From positions 1 to 64,000 of the forward strand of contig LNDV01000022.1 of NCBI GenBank assembly GCA_001464765.1: a stretch of DNA of 64,000 nucleotides. Direction: 5' to 3'. Below the pieces are notes generated by a model. It ran no database searches. It was not told the DNA's origin and was given only the letters and a program-made list of their open reading frames with translations. The DNA comes from Betaproteobacteria bacterium Ga0077526 (GTDB lineage Bacteria > Pseudomonadota > Gammaproteobacteria > Burkholderiales > Ga0077523). The translations under genes were made by a program, and so were the position numbers. Of this stretch, positions 55,777 through 64,000 are shown piece by piece; position 1 is the stretch's first letter; each line of letters begins with the position of its first letter.

Positions 55777-56925
55777 ATGCTGAACCCCTCCCGCCGCACC
55801 CTTCTCAAGACAGGTGCCGCCGCCGGCCTCGTGCTCGCGAACTGGCGCCGCGCATTCGCGGCGGGTTCCGTCGTGGGCCCCAGCCCCTACGGCCCGCTCG
55901 GCGCGCCCGACGCCAACGGCGTGCGCCTGCCCGCTGGCTTCACGGCCAGATTGCTGGCGCGTACCGGCGAACTGGTGACAGGCACGAACTACGTCTGGCA
56001 TGGCCAGCCTGATGGCGGTGCCACCTACGCCACGCCGGACGGCGGCTGGATCTATGTCTCGAACTCCGAGCTGAATGGCACCGCCGGCGGCGTGGGCGCG
56101 ATCCGATTCGACCGCACCGCCAGGATCGTCGACGCCTACCGGATCCTCAGCGGCACGAAGTACAACTGCGCTGGTGGCGCCACCCCCTGGGGAACGTGGC
56201 TGTCGTGCGAGGAGTTCCGCAACGGGCGTGTGTGGGAGTGTGATCCTTTCCGGGCGGGCCAGGGCATCGACCGCCCGGCCATGGGTCTCTTCGCCCACGA
56301 GGCGGCGGTCGTGGACCCGCGCACCGGTTTCGTCTACCTCACCGAAGACGACGAGAAGAGCCGCTTCTACCGATTCCGTCCCTGGCGCAATGGCGATCTT
56401 TCTGCTGGCGCGCTGGAAGCTGCCTCTGTGAACAACGGGCGCGTGACGTGGATCCCGGTGTCGCCGAAGAGCCCTTATCGCGGCCGCGACACGCTCGCCT
56501 TCAATCGCGGCGAAGGCGCGTGGTTCTCGCGCGGGTACGTCTTCTTCACGACGACCGGCGACAACCGCGTGTGGGTGCTCGAAACTGCCACCGATCGCCT
56601 CGAAATCGTCTACGACGCGGCACTGCTCGGCACCGCCGCCCCGTTGCGCGACCCGGACAACATCACCGTCCACGAGGCGTCGGGCGACATCTTCGTCGCG
56701 GAAGACGCCGACGACCTGGAACTCGTGCTGCTCTCCACCGGGGACGGCCAGCGAGTCGCGGCGCCGTTCATACAGCTGATCGGCCACGACGGCTCGGAGA
56801 TCGCAGGCCCTGCCTTCAACCCGCGTGGCGATCGCCTCTACGTCACCTCGCAGCGAGGCACCGGCGGCTCGTATGGCAGCCCGGGCATGACCTTCGAGAT
56901 TCGCGGGCCGTTCCGCGGCTTGTAG
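55777..56925 (+). CDS. PhoX-like (DUF839) Tat-exported phosphatase family protein
   Basis: 382 residues. Tat signal SRRTLLKTG with cleavage near AFAAG (about 28). The beta-propeller-like DUF839 pattern includes GGATPWGTWLSCEE, HEAAVVDPRTGFVYLTEDD and DNITVHEASGDIFVAEDADD, as in PhoX alkaline phosphatases. Shorter than classical PhoX (about 650 residues), so activity may differ. GGAG precedes the ATG at 55777. Confidence 0.82.
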   Translation: MLNPSRRTLLKTGAAAGLVLANWRRAFAAGSVVGPSPYGPLGAPDANGVRLPAGFTARLLARTGELVTGTNYVWHGQPDGGATYATPDGGWIYVSNSELNGTAGGVGAIRFDRTARIVDAYRILSGTKYNCAGGATPWGTWLSCEEFRNGRVWECDPFRAGQGIDRPAMGLFAHEAAVVDPRTGFVYLTEDDEKSRFYRFRPWRNGDLSAGALEAASVNNGRVTWIPVSPKSPYRGRDTLAFNRGEGAWFSRGYVFFTTTGDNRVWVLETATDRLEIVYDAALLGTAAPLRDPDNITVHEASGDIFVAEDADDLELVLLSTGDGQRVAAPFIQLIGHDGSEIAGPAFNPRGDRLYVTSQRGTGGSYGSPGMTFEIRGPFRGL

Positions 56926-56930
56926 GCACA

Positions 56931-56952
56931 CCGCCGCCCTTCGGGGCGGCGG
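56931..56952. terminator. Hairpin with UUCG tetraloop between convergent genes
   Basis: Perfect nine-base stem CCGCCGCCC / GGGCGGCGG closed by TTCG (56940-56943). It sits five bases after the PhoX-like stop and 13 bases before the end of the convergent fragment gene, so it can act on both strands. Only a weak T-rich tail follows. Confidence 0.65.
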
Positions 56953-56965
56953 CCTCTTGCTCTGC

Positions 56966-57367
56966 TCAGAGGACCTCGACGACCGCGCGTGCGATCGCAG
57001 CGGTGCCGTCCTTTCCCCCGAACTCAAGGGGCACGACCTTCCGCGAGGCGTAAACGGCATCCACAGCGCGTTCCAAGCGCAGCGCAGCGGTACAGAGCGC
57101 GTTCGCCCCATGCGTCGCGGCGAACCAGTCGAGCATCATCGCGCCCGACAGAACGGCATCGGCCTTTCGGGATGCCACCATCGACGACTCCGGAAACGCG
57201 ACGCCCGTATCCGCGGAGTGCTGCGCGCCGCCCGGATACTCTTCGAAATGCAGGCGGGAGCCGCCGCTGCGCTCCCGCAGGGTTTCGAGCACGGCGAGAC
57301 AGCCCTGCATGACTTCGACGCCGATCCCGTCGCCGGGCAGCGTCGCGATGAGAAGCTCGGACTTCAT
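56966..57367 (-). pseudogene. Internally deleted isopropylmalate/isocitrate dehydrogenase relic
   Basis: 133 residues in one intact frame. Residues 1-73 match the N terminus of isopropylmalate dehydrogenase-type enzymes (IATLPGDGIGVEVM, RKADAVL). From about residue 74 the sequence is the enzyme's C terminus (LSGAMMLDWF, then AVDAVYASRKV). The 220 or so residues between, with the catalytic Lys, Asp ligands and NAD site, are missing. The junction falls at a short GA similarity. An in-frame deletion scar; it cannot be a working dehydrogenase. Confidence 0.75.
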
Positions 57368-57413
57368 CGAGACTCTTCGGGTGGCAGCGAAAACGCGGGG
57401 CCCGCCACCCAGA

Positions 57414-57980
57414 TCAGAAGCGGAATGTCCCGCTCAGCATGGCGCCGTCGAGGCCCTTCAGCTGGTCCACGTCGAAGCGCTCGTACTCCAGCCGCACGCC
57501 GAACCGCCAGACCCGGAAGCCGACCCCGACGCCGTACATGGGGGCAGTCCCGCTGTAGGAAGTGGTGCTGGCACCCCAGCGGCGATCCAGGTCGTACTGC
57601 AGGACGCCGACCTTGGCGAACACGTCCGCCCCGAGGAACGGAAAGATGGCCAACAGCGCGCCGTCGAACCCCTTGGTCTTGTACTCCGACGCGACGCCGC
57701 CCACCGTGGCGCTCGCGGAACCGAAGCTGCGGTATCCGCCCTCGGCCGCGAAATCCAGGAGCGGAATCAGCCCGAGGCGATAGCCGACGAATCCGCGCCA
57801 CGGCGTGCTCTTCTCATCGAACAACCCGTTGCCGCCGGGTGTGACGTAGTCAGTGGTAACCATCTGGCCGGTACCCAGACCGGCATAGAAACCCTGGTCG
57901 GCCGCGTGAGCGACGGATGCAAAGCTAGCCAACGCAAGAACTGCCGCGGCAGTAAGTGTGGAACAGGCGGATGCGCGCAT
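57414..57980 (-). CDS. Outer-membrane beta-barrel protein
   Basis: 188 residues. Signal peptide (AHAAD, cleavage about 26) and alternating strands GFYAGLGTGQMV, WRGFVGYRLG, FAAEGGYRSFG, VFAKVGVLQYDL, MYGVGVGFRVW and VRLEYERFDV, ending in the terminal aromatic FRF typical of barrels. AAGGAG precedes the ATG. Resembles small OmpW/OmpA-barrel proteins; function unknown. Confidence 0.82.
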   Translation of the reverse strand: MRASACSTLTAAAVLALASFASVAHAADQGFYAGLGTGQMVTTDYVTPGGNGLFDEKSTPWRGFVGYRLGLIPLLDFAAEGGYRSFGSASATVGGVASEYKTKGFDGALLAIFPFLGADVFAKVGVLQYDLDRRWGASTTSYSGTAPMYGVGVGFRVWRFGVRLEYERFDVDQLKGLDGAMLSGTFRF

Positions 57981-58203
57981 GGGGCTCCTTTCGGGGGAAT
58001 GACGATGCGATAGAAAGTCGAGTTTATCGGGGCGACAGACACCTTGCCAACGCGGGAATGGCGAATCGACTTTCAGGGCAGTGCAACGGAACGAACGGGC
58101 AATCGCCAGGCGGTGGGCTTCGTGGGAGATCCTGAGGCGCGAACGGCGCCTCCCGCCCGCGATCATCTGCAGAGAAGCGCGCCGGCAACTCATCGTCGTT
58201 CAC

Positions 58204-58217
58204 TTGATGCCGGTCAA
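58204..58217 (+). promoter_or_regulatory. FNR/ANR-like box upstream of the PEP-CTERM gene
   Basis: TTGATGCCGGTCAA matches TTGAT-N4-ATCAA with one change. Its centre lies about 41.5 bases before a position that leaves TAACGT (58240-58245) as the -10, the class II activator geometry. Confidence 0.5.
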
Positions 58218-58335
58218 CGGGTCGGTGTGGATTCGCGCCTAACGTGGTCGGGAACGCACGCCGGACATTGCGATGGCTGCGGCAGCGGCTCGCGATGCGT
58301 GCCGTTCCACGACCGAACACCCGAGGAACCTTCAC

Positions 58336-59226
58336 ATGCAAATCCCAACTACGGCACACGCGCCCGTCCTGGCAGCGCTCATCGCGCTTGCGGCAGGCGT
58401 GTGCCTCCCCTCTCCTGCATTCGCTGGCTTGCCCGGCAAGTCCGGGGCAACCGTGCAGGTAACCATACCGTCCAGCCCCGGATTCCTCGACTCACGGTCG
58501 AACACCGTCTTCCCTGTCTCGATCGATTCCGGACTCGTGCACAGCGCAGTCGGTGGCAGTTCGGGCAGCGCGAAAGTCACCGCCTCGTACGGCAGGATCG
58601 CCACATCGGCCCAGGCGTCCTCCGTCGGCAGCGAATCCCAGATCTTTGCGGCAGGGAGCGGCTACTACCAGGACAGCTGGAGCTTCCTGTATGACGGTCA
58701 TGCCGGAGAGACGATCACCGTCACCCAGGTGTTCGACATCTCGGGGACCCTCGTGAATCCGCGGACGGCCATCGACGTACCCGGCTCGGCCTGGGGACTT
58801 CTCATCACCGACGAGGCTGGCCGGTTCCTCGCGAACGTGGAGTCCACTACGTCCGACGCGAACCTCGCCTACAAGGAGGGCGTAGCCGTGATGAACCCGT
58901 CGCGTACCGCCGGCACGCTCTACTGGACCCGCACGTTCCGGGTAGGCGATCCGCTTGGCTTCAAGGTGACGCTCGGTTCCGGCGTCAACACGCAGTTCGC
59001 CAAGGACTTCACCGCGAGCGTCGATTTCTCGCACACGGTCAAGCTGACGAAGGTCACGGTCATGCATGCGGGGCAAGTCGTGCCGGACACCGATTACACG
59101 CTGGTCACGGCGTCCGGGTTCCAGTACCTCGCGCCCGTTCCCGAGCCAGCCACGTGGGCCATGCTGATCACAGGGCTTGGCTTGATCGGGGCGACTACGC
59201 GGCGTTGGAAAGCACGACCGAGTTGA
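58336..59226 (+). CDS. PEP-CTERM sorting-domain protein
   Basis: 296 residues. Signal peptide (AFAG, about 31) and a C-terminal PEP-CTERM signal: VPEP, a hydrophobic helix WAMLITGLGLIGATT and a basic tail RRWKARPS. It should be handled by an exosortase and displayed or secreted with exopolysaccharide. No exosortase or EPS genes are in the window. The body is beta-rich without a named domain. GAGGA precedes the ATG. A possible FNR-type site lies upstream. Confidence 0.88.
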   Translation: MQIPTTAHAPVLAALIALAAGVCLPSPAFAGLPGKSGATVQVTIPSSPGFLDSRSNTVFPVSIDSGLVHSAVGGSSGSAKVTASYGRIATSAQASSVGSESQIFAAGSGYYQDSWSFLYDGHAGETITVTQVFDISGTLVNPRTAIDVPGSAWGLLITDEAGRFLANVESTTSDANLAYKEGVAVMNPSRTAGTLYWTRTFRVGDPLGFKVTLGSGVNTQFAKDFTASVDFSHTVKLTKVTVMHAGQVVPDTDYTLVTASGFQYLAPVPEPATWAMLITGLGLIGATTRRWKARPS

Positions 59227-59710
59227 ATGCGGTGGAAGTGCGACGGACAGGACCACTCTCCAGATAGTCATCCCGGCGGTGCAATGAGCCGGGACGCCGC
59301 TAGAGACGCAACGCCGATGTTGGCCGCGGCGGCTCGAGCAAGCCTGACACGCAGCACCGAGCTCCACCGTGCGATTGGGTTGTCTCGCTGCCGCGCCGTC
59401 TCATGGCGGACGAGCGCGTTCTGGTAACTCGCCGTGACCACGCCACATAAGCACGGGCCAGGACGCCTGCAAGTCGTCGCGGCATCCCGCCACTCAGCCC
59501 CGGAGTTCGCTTCGCTTCGTCCGGGCTACAACGGCTTCCACACTCCGTCTCCCGGACGAGGGTCGTAAGGCCTGCCTCCGGGAACAGCGATGAACGTCGG
59601 ACACTCGGCCAACGGCAAGATCGACGGAGAAATCTCGCCGGAGTGAATGTCCTATGGCCGCATCGCCTGGTGAATGTGGATTCGAGGCACGGCCGTCGGG
59701 ACATCTCCCC
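59227..59710. other. Intergenic stretch with a solo REP-like half-unit
   Basis: About 480 bases between convergent genes. It holds CCCCGGAGTTCGC...CGTCCGGGCTAC at 59498-59529, a half-unit of the repeat at 3080-3281. No gene recognised. Confidence 0.5.
59498..59529. repeat. Half-unit of the REP-like repeat
   Basis: Shows the CCCCGGAGTTCGCTTCGC and TTCGTCCGGGCTAC segments; closest to the reverse complement of the right arm at 3131-3165, with CTTCG replacing a few bases. Its partner arm is missing here. Confidence 0.6.
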
Positions 59711-60826
59711 CTATCGCCCGACAGGCAGCGTCAGCACGGGCGACTTGCCCTTGCCCGAGGCGGACTGCAGCGAGAACAGGAAGTTGACCAGGTTGAGCGA
59801 CGCCTTCGACGTGAGGTCGTCGTCGGCGATGTAGAACCACCATCCACGGTGCGCGACGGCCACGAAGGCATTGTTCGGGCGGTCCTTCGACGATCGGATG
59901 CGCATCGTGTCTTTCAGCAGCTCGCTCCACGCGAACGGCCGCCCATCGCGATCGAGCGTCACGGTGACGAGCCCCGCATCGGCATGTTCCTTCGGGGCTT
60001 CCACGGACTGCGACAGGAAGTACAGCACGCCCAGCAGCGACCGCCCGCGCATACCTACCTCGTCTGGACGGCGCTTATACGGGAAGGGCGTGAGCGAGTA
60101 CTCGTCGATGCCCGGGTCGAGCCGCAGCGCCTCACGCACCGCGGCCACGTCTGCGGCAAGCGGATCGGCAGGGTCCTCGGGCGTCTTCAGCCAGAACTTC
60201 ATGTGGAACGCAGACTGCTCGTTCGGATCCTCGGCGAAGTCCCAGTTCATGCCGAAGCGCCCGGCCAGGGACAGCCGCCGCAGGCGCGTCGCGAGATCGC
60301 GGAAAGACTCGAAGTTCGGCTTGGTCGCGGGCGTAGGGCCCGTGGCGCTGGGAGCATTCTCAACTTCGTTGATCCGCTGAACGCAGAGCAGCATCAGGCG
60401 CTCGACGCTCCAGCCCGTCTGCGAGAACAGCATGATGGAGTCGAGCGGCAGCGGCGACATCATGCGGACGGCGAACTCCTCCCCCTGCAGCGGCAGGTAC
60501 GTGACCGTGGGTCGGTTGCCAATCAGGAGGCCGGCGCCGGCGGTGTACTCGTCCCCCACCTTGGTGTCGAAGATCTTGGCGCCGATCGACAGGTTCTGGT
60601 CGAACGCGTAGCTGGTGACCACCGACGTGAGTTCCACGAAGAGGGGGGAATCGCGGTAGCGCAGCCGAACGAGGTTGAGAAGCATCTGCTCGTCGTGCGA
60701 CTGCACGATCTCGCGGTTGTAGTTGGGGCGCTCGCGGCGGACCGAAGACGGTCCGATATTCGTGGCACATCCTTGCAGCAGGGCGGCGGCCGCCAGCAGC
60801 AGCCCGATCGTCCGCAGGAAAAGCAT
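59711..60826 (-). CDS. Lipoprotein of unknown function
   Basis: 371 residues. Signal peptide with lipobox LLQGC (cysteine at residue 20). The mature part has no recognised domain; it is mixed alpha/beta with a clear NLVRLRYRDSPLFVELTSVV pattern and a late GWWFYIADDD strand. Well-formed codon usage and the lipobox support a real envelope protein. No operon partners. Confidence 0.78.
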   Translation of the reverse strand: MLFLRTIGLLLAAAALLQGCATNIGPSSVRRERPNYNREIVQSHDEQMLLNLVRLRYRDSPLFVELTSVVTSYAFDQNLSIGAKIFDTKVGDEYTAGAGLLIGNRPTVTYLPLQGEEFAVRMMSPLPLDSIMLFSQTGWSVERLMLLCVQRINEVENAPSATGPTPATKPNFESFRDLATRLRRLSLAGRFGMNWDFAEDPNEQSAFHMKFWLKTPEDPADPLAADVAAVREALRLDPGIDEYSLTPFPYKRRPDEVGMRGRSLLGVLYFLSQSVEAPKEHADAGLVTVTLDRDGRPFAWSELLKDTMRIRSSKDRPNNAFVAVAHRGWWFYIADDDLTSKASLNLVNFLFSLQSASGKGKSPVLTLPVGR

Positions 60827-61018
60827 GTCTGATTCTCCGATGGGGACCGCGCCGGCTTCTGGTCACCGGGCGCGGGGAGCCCGGATGCTACCTGCGTTGC
60901 CGTGCCTTGGCGATCAGGCGGGATGACCACATCGGTGGTATCCCTAGTTCGAAGCGCACGTACCGTGTCATGGACCATCGTCGCGATCCCGCGTGAGCAA
61001 GCGCGACTTGGACTTCTG

Positions 61019-61954
61019 CTATCCCAAATTCCGCTCATCGCCGCCGGGCATAGCCAGCTCTCCCTTCAGAAACAGGGGGACGACTTCCATCGCGACGTCG
61101 ATGAACGCCTTGACGTTGGCGGACGGGTGCCGCTGCTTGGCGTAGAGGAAATGCACCTGCCCCACCGACTTAGCACGCCAGCCGCGGACCGCGGGCACGA
61201 TGCTCGCGCCTGCAGTCTTTGCGACGAAGTCCGGTAACCAACCCGCGCCGGTGCCGAGCACCACGAGTTCCTTGATCGTCTCGAAGTCGTCCACGACCAG
61301 GGTTGGATTCACATCGACCTTCACGGACGAGCGCCCCTTCACCATGTGGAAGGGACCGTTCGCTCCGCCGTAGCCGATGAACTCGACCGAGGACAAGTCC
61401 TTGGGCTGCAAAGGCGCCTTGCATCGGCGCAGATACGCGTGGGACGCGTAGACGTTTGCCGTCAGCTCGATGAGCTTGCGCCCCACCATCCCGGAGTCGC
61501 GCATCGGGCCGGCGCGAATGGCCAGGTCGACACCCTCGCCAACCAGATCCACCAGTCGATTGGCAACGAGAACTTCGACTCTGACGCCTGGGTGGCGCCC
61601 GACGAACGCGTGGATCACTCGCGGCAGCAGTGTGTGGGCGATGTCTACCGGGGCGGTGATCTTGAGGTGCCCCGACGGATGGCTCCGCGCCGCAGTCACC
61701 TCCGCGCGCGCCTGCTCCAGCAGGCGAAGCGATTCCTGGCAGTGCGCGAAGTAAGCTCTGCCTGCTTCCGTCACGCTCAGCTTTCTCGTCGTGCGGGCAA
61801 TCAGGGCGACACCGAGGGACTCTTCCAGTGAAGCCAATCGCTTGCTGACGGTCGTCTTCGGCATCTTCATGCTTCGCGCTGCCGCCGACAGGCTTCCCGA
61901 CTCCACGATGCGCACGAACACCACCACCGCGTTCAAGTCGAATGCATTGTCCAT
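61019..61954 (-). CDS. LysR-family transcriptional regulator
   Basis: 311 residues. N-terminal winged HTH (FVRIVESGSLSAAARSMKMPKTTVSKRLASLEESLGVALI, about 12-50) and a substrate-binding domain. Belongs to the CrgA/DsdC-like branch by the TRKLSVTEAG motif. Divergent from the dioxygenase gene 94 bases away, so it likely regulates it in response to an aromatic intermediate. Confidence 0.88.
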   Translation of the reverse strand: MDNAFDLNAVVVFVRIVESGSLSAAARSMKMPKTTVSKRLASLEESLGVALIARTTRKLSVTEAGRAYFAHCQESLRLLEQARAEVTAARSHPSGHLKITAPVDIAHTLLPRVIHAFVGRHPGVRVEVLVANRLVDLVGEGVDLAIRAGPMRDSGMVGRKLIELTANVYASHAYLRRCKAPLQPKDLSSVEFIGYGGANGPFHMVKGRSSVKVDVNPTLVVDDFETIKELVVLGTGAGWLPDFVAKTAGASIVPAVRGWRAKSVGQVHFLYAKQRHPSANVKAFIDVAMEVVPLFLKGELAMPGGDERNLG

Positions 61955-62048
61955 GGGTGTGCACAGTGAAACTCCAGAATGCATCTTGCCACGACACCTC
62001 ACTCGGGTACATTGGTCTCGTCCCTCCTCCCCAGACAGCGAGAAACTG

Positions 62049-62789
62049 ATGACCACTACCCGCCGCATCCTGTCGCCCGCCACCCTGATTCCGCGCTTGC
62101 CGACTTACGCGGAACACAAGGTGTCGAGGCGAGAGATTCTGAAGGCATCGCTCGCGATCGGCGGTCTCGCACTCGCCAACCCGCTGACGGCGGCAGAAGA
62201 ACGGGCGCCGGGGCTGGATTTCAAGGGACCGATGCCGACGCCCGATCAGATCCTGGGGCCGTTCTATCCGGTACAGAAGCGCTCCGACGGGGGCGCCGAT
62301 CTGGCGCGACTGAAGGGACGTCCGGGCCAGGCACTGGGTCAGGTCATCTACGTCATGGGTACGGTGCGCAACCTGAGGGGTGGGCCTTGTCCGGGCGTCA
62401 GACTCGAAATCTGGCAGGCGAACGGCGCAGGTCGCTACACGCATCCCAATGACCGGAATCCTGCTTCAATCGATCCGAACTTCGATGGTTATGCAACGAT
62501 GGTGACCGACTCGGAAGGCCGGTATCGCTATCGCACCGTCAAGCCCGGCGCCTATCCGGTGGTGGGCGACTACTGGCGGCCGCCGCACATCCACTACGAC
62601 ATCACCGGCAAGGTCAACCGCCTGACGACGCAGATGTACTTCCCCGACGAGCCCCTCAACGTGAAGGACCCGCTGTTGCAGCAGTCCTGGGCGAAGGAGA
62701 GTCTGATTTCACGCGTCCTGCCTCCGACCGCCAATGAAGAAGCCGATTCCAGGCTCGTGGTCTGGGATATCGTCCTGATTCAGGGTTGA
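62049..62789 (+). CDS. Intradiol ring-cleavage dioxygenase family protein
   Basis: 246 residues. Fe(III) ligands Y130 (GRYTHPND), Y169 and H180/H182 (PPHIHYD) are in place. Unusually the N terminus carries SRREILKAS with a hydrophobic stretch, a Tat-type export signal, so it may act in the periplasm, as in the secreted intradiol-dioxygenase subfamily. Substrate (catechol-like) unknown. Next to LysR and a YceI gene. Confidence 0.83.
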   Translation: MTTTRRILSPATLIPRLPTYAEHKVSRREILKASLAIGGLALANPLTAAEERAPGLDFKGPMPTPDQILGPFYPVQKRSDGGADLARLKGRPGQALGQVIYVMGTVRNLRGGPCPGVRLEIWQANGAGRYTHPNDRNPASIDPNFDGYATMVTDSEGRYRYRTVKPGAYPVVGDYWRPPHIHYDITGKVNRLTTQMYFPDEPLNVKDPLLQQSWAKESLISRVLPPTANEEADSRLVVWDIVLIQG

Positions 62790-62829
62790 TGTCGTCTGCG
62801 TAAGCATCGGTAAGGAAGGGAGAGATGAC

Positions 62830-63384
62830 ATGAGACCGATCCTTGCAGGTTTATCGTTTTTGGCTGTCCTGTTCTTCGGACTCTGGGCCGGAGTGCACGC
62901 GGCGACCTCGACCGTCTTCGTTCTCGAGAAGTCCCGAATCGAGTTCCTCGGCACAAAGCCGGGCGGGACGCACCGCGGAGGGTTCAGGAAGTTCACGGTC
63001 GATTCCGTCGGAGACTGGAGCGACCTCTCGAAACTCTCCTTCCGGATCGACATCGATGCGCAGAGCATCTGGTCCGATAACAACATGCTGACCAATCACC
63101 TGAAGAATTCCGACTTCTTCGACGTGACCCGGCACCCGAACATCACCTTCGAGACGACTCGGGTCGATCTCAGTGGGACTGATCGGGCGGTCGTGAGCGG
63201 CAAACTGACGATGCTCGGCGAAACCAAGGAGGTGGAGGTCCCCTGCAGCTTCTCGATCGGCAGTGCCGGCGTCCAGGCGAAGTGCGATTTCAAGATCGAT
63301 CGCAGCCGGTGGGGAATGACCTACGGGAAGGGCAGGATTGACGATGTGGTCGAGATAGAGGCGCGGTTCGTGTTCGGACGGTAG
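62830..63384 (+). CDS. YceI-family periplasmic protein
   Basis: 184 residues. Signal peptide (HAAT, about 25) and the YceI lipocalin-like barrel (SRIEFLGTKPGGTHRGGF, LKNSDFFDVTRHPNITFETT, LTMLGETKEVEVP). Such proteins bind polyisoprenoids or other hydrophobic ligands. GGAAGGGAGAG precedes the ATG. It follows the dioxygenase gene by 40 bases and may be co-transcribed. Confidence 0.86.
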   Translation: MRPILAGLSFLAVLFFGLWAGVHAATSTVFVLEKSRIEFLGTKPGGTHRGGFRKFTVDSVGDWSDLSKLSFRIDIDAQSIWSDNNMLTNHLKNSDFFDVTRHPNITFETTRVDLSGTDRAVVSGKLTMLGETKEVEVPCSFSIGSAGVQAKCDFKIDRSRWGMTYGKGRIDDVVEIEARFVFGR

Positions 63385-63607
63385 CGGCCGGGGGTTCAGC
63401 ACTGCGTCGGGCACGGCTGACGCGGCCGCTCGGATCGGTCCGAAAACACTATATCCGCCGACTGCGCGCGAAGAGAACCCCTACGAGACCGAGAGCAACC
63501 ATCACGAGGGGTCTGGCAGGCCGAACAACGCGCGTTGATGGCGTCCGGCAGGCGGGGACGGGGACCGCCCCCAGCCGGCGAATCATCCGCGTCGCCGCGG
63601 AACATCG
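63385..63607. other. Short intergenic stretch
   Basis: About 220 bases between convergent genes. On the minus strand a short frame ends in a hydrophobic segment and RR, resembling a PEP-CTERM tail by chance; no gene is called. Confidence 0.35.
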
Positions 63608-64000
63608 CTAAATGCCGAGCGCCCGTCGTATCAGTATCGGTATGCTGCAAAGCGCGGACGCACCATGCTTTCTGCGCAGGTACGGGAGGACCAGTTCCTC
63701 GGTCCATTGCGTTGTCTTCACGTGTGCAAAGCGCTCCGCCTTGCTGTGCATCGCGAACCACGGACGCCCTTGCCCCATTCGGCGCACGCGGTCGAAATGA
63801 TGGGCGACTTCGTGAACCAGCGTGCCCAGTGCCTGCAGTTCAAGCGCCGCAAGTTGGGAACGCGTCAGGATCTTTCGCGGGGACTTCACAATGCCGTAGA
63901 GGTTCACGGACTGGGAACTAATGTTGTAGTGCCCAAGGATCAGCGGCACATAGACCTTCGGAAAGATCTCCACGCTCTTTCTGCCCAGAAACGGATCCGA
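63608..64000 (-). CDS. Zinc metalloprotease-like protein (HExxH), cut by the window edge
   Basis: At least 131 residues; the frame is open to the last base, so the N terminus lies outside. A GTG at 63973 could be a start but the frame continues upstream without stop. The motif LVHEVAHHFD (HExxH) and the flanking LQALGTLVHEVAHHFDRVRR are like SprT/M-type metalloproteins. Function unassigned. Confidence 0.6.
   Translation of the reverse strand, partial: SDPFLGRKSVEIFPKVYVPLILGHYNISSQSVNLYGIVKSPRKILTRSQLAALELQALGTLVHEVAHHFDRVRRMGQGRPWFAMHSKAERFAHVKTTQWTEELVLPYLRRKHGASALCSIPILIRRALGI

Noticed and set aside
63420..63560. Minus-strand short frame ending in a hydrophobic helix and RR, like a PEP-CTERM tail
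   Set aside because: No PEP motif, no signal peptide, no SD; about 45 codons, likely chance.

Overview
The window is high-GC DNA from a proteobacterium, most likely a betaproteobacterium. The indicators are a TctC/Bug-type substrate-binding protein, FdsA/FdsD-type formate dehydrogenase genes, a YjgN-M48 gene pair, a PEP-CTERM protein and FNR-like boxes. Coding is dense on both strands. No rRNA, tRNA, transposase, phage or CRISPR array was seen. All calls come from reading the sequence and translations; no database search was run.

Region by region. 1-9.3 kb: two paralogous MalT-like STAND ATPases. The first has lost its DNA-binding end; the second keeps a winged-helix plus BTAD (SARP-like) output. 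Between and after them lie a TctC-type binding protein and a methyltransferase, and both of these genes carry the same upstream direct repeat. A BON lipoprotein follows. 9.5-12.8 kb: a two-gene operon of a CHASE2-transmembrane-TIR protein and a secreted FecR-TPR protein, the most unusual system here. 12.9-18.6 kb: a chemoreceptor, a TetR regulator divergent from a sterol-desaturase-family gene with a double palindromic operator, and the M48/YjgN membrane pair. 19.2-22.3 kb: formate dehydrogenase alpha subunit split over two overlapping frames, plus FdsD, without FdsB or FdsG. 22.5-33.1 kb: a ten-gene minus-strand catabolic operon (Liv-type ABC importer, alpha/beta hydrolase, acyl-CoA ligase, E1 alpha/beta, free lipoyl domain) facing a TetR gene.

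33.3-39.2 kb: single enzymes (nitronate monooxygenase, di-heme peroxidase, isochorismatase-like hydrolase, SDR), a second copy of the methyltransferase and a truncated third copy, and a GAF protein. 39.3-45 kb: a spermidine/putrescine-type ABC operon followed by an M14 carboxypeptidase. 45-53.4 kb: a second sterol-desaturase-family protein, a mandelate racemase-like enzyme, a Sel1 protein, a hydrolase with a glycine-zipper extension, a small membrane protein and an amidase. 53.4-55.4 kb: a STAS / HATPase / cNMP-PP2C partner-switching module. 55.8-64 kb: a PhoX-like protein, an internally deleted isopropylmalate dehydrogenase relic, an outer-membrane barrel, a PEP-CTERM protein, an unknown lipoprotein, a LysR/intradiol dioxygenase pair, a YceI protein and a metalloprotease cut by the window edge.

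The strongest functional links are local: the SARP-like regulator with the two genes bearing its candidate sites; the FecR-TPR/CHASE2-TIR pair as an envelope-sensing, possibly NAD-consuming module; and the TetR-controlled uptake, CoA activation and 2-oxoacid dehydrogenase operon for an unidentified carboxylic acid.
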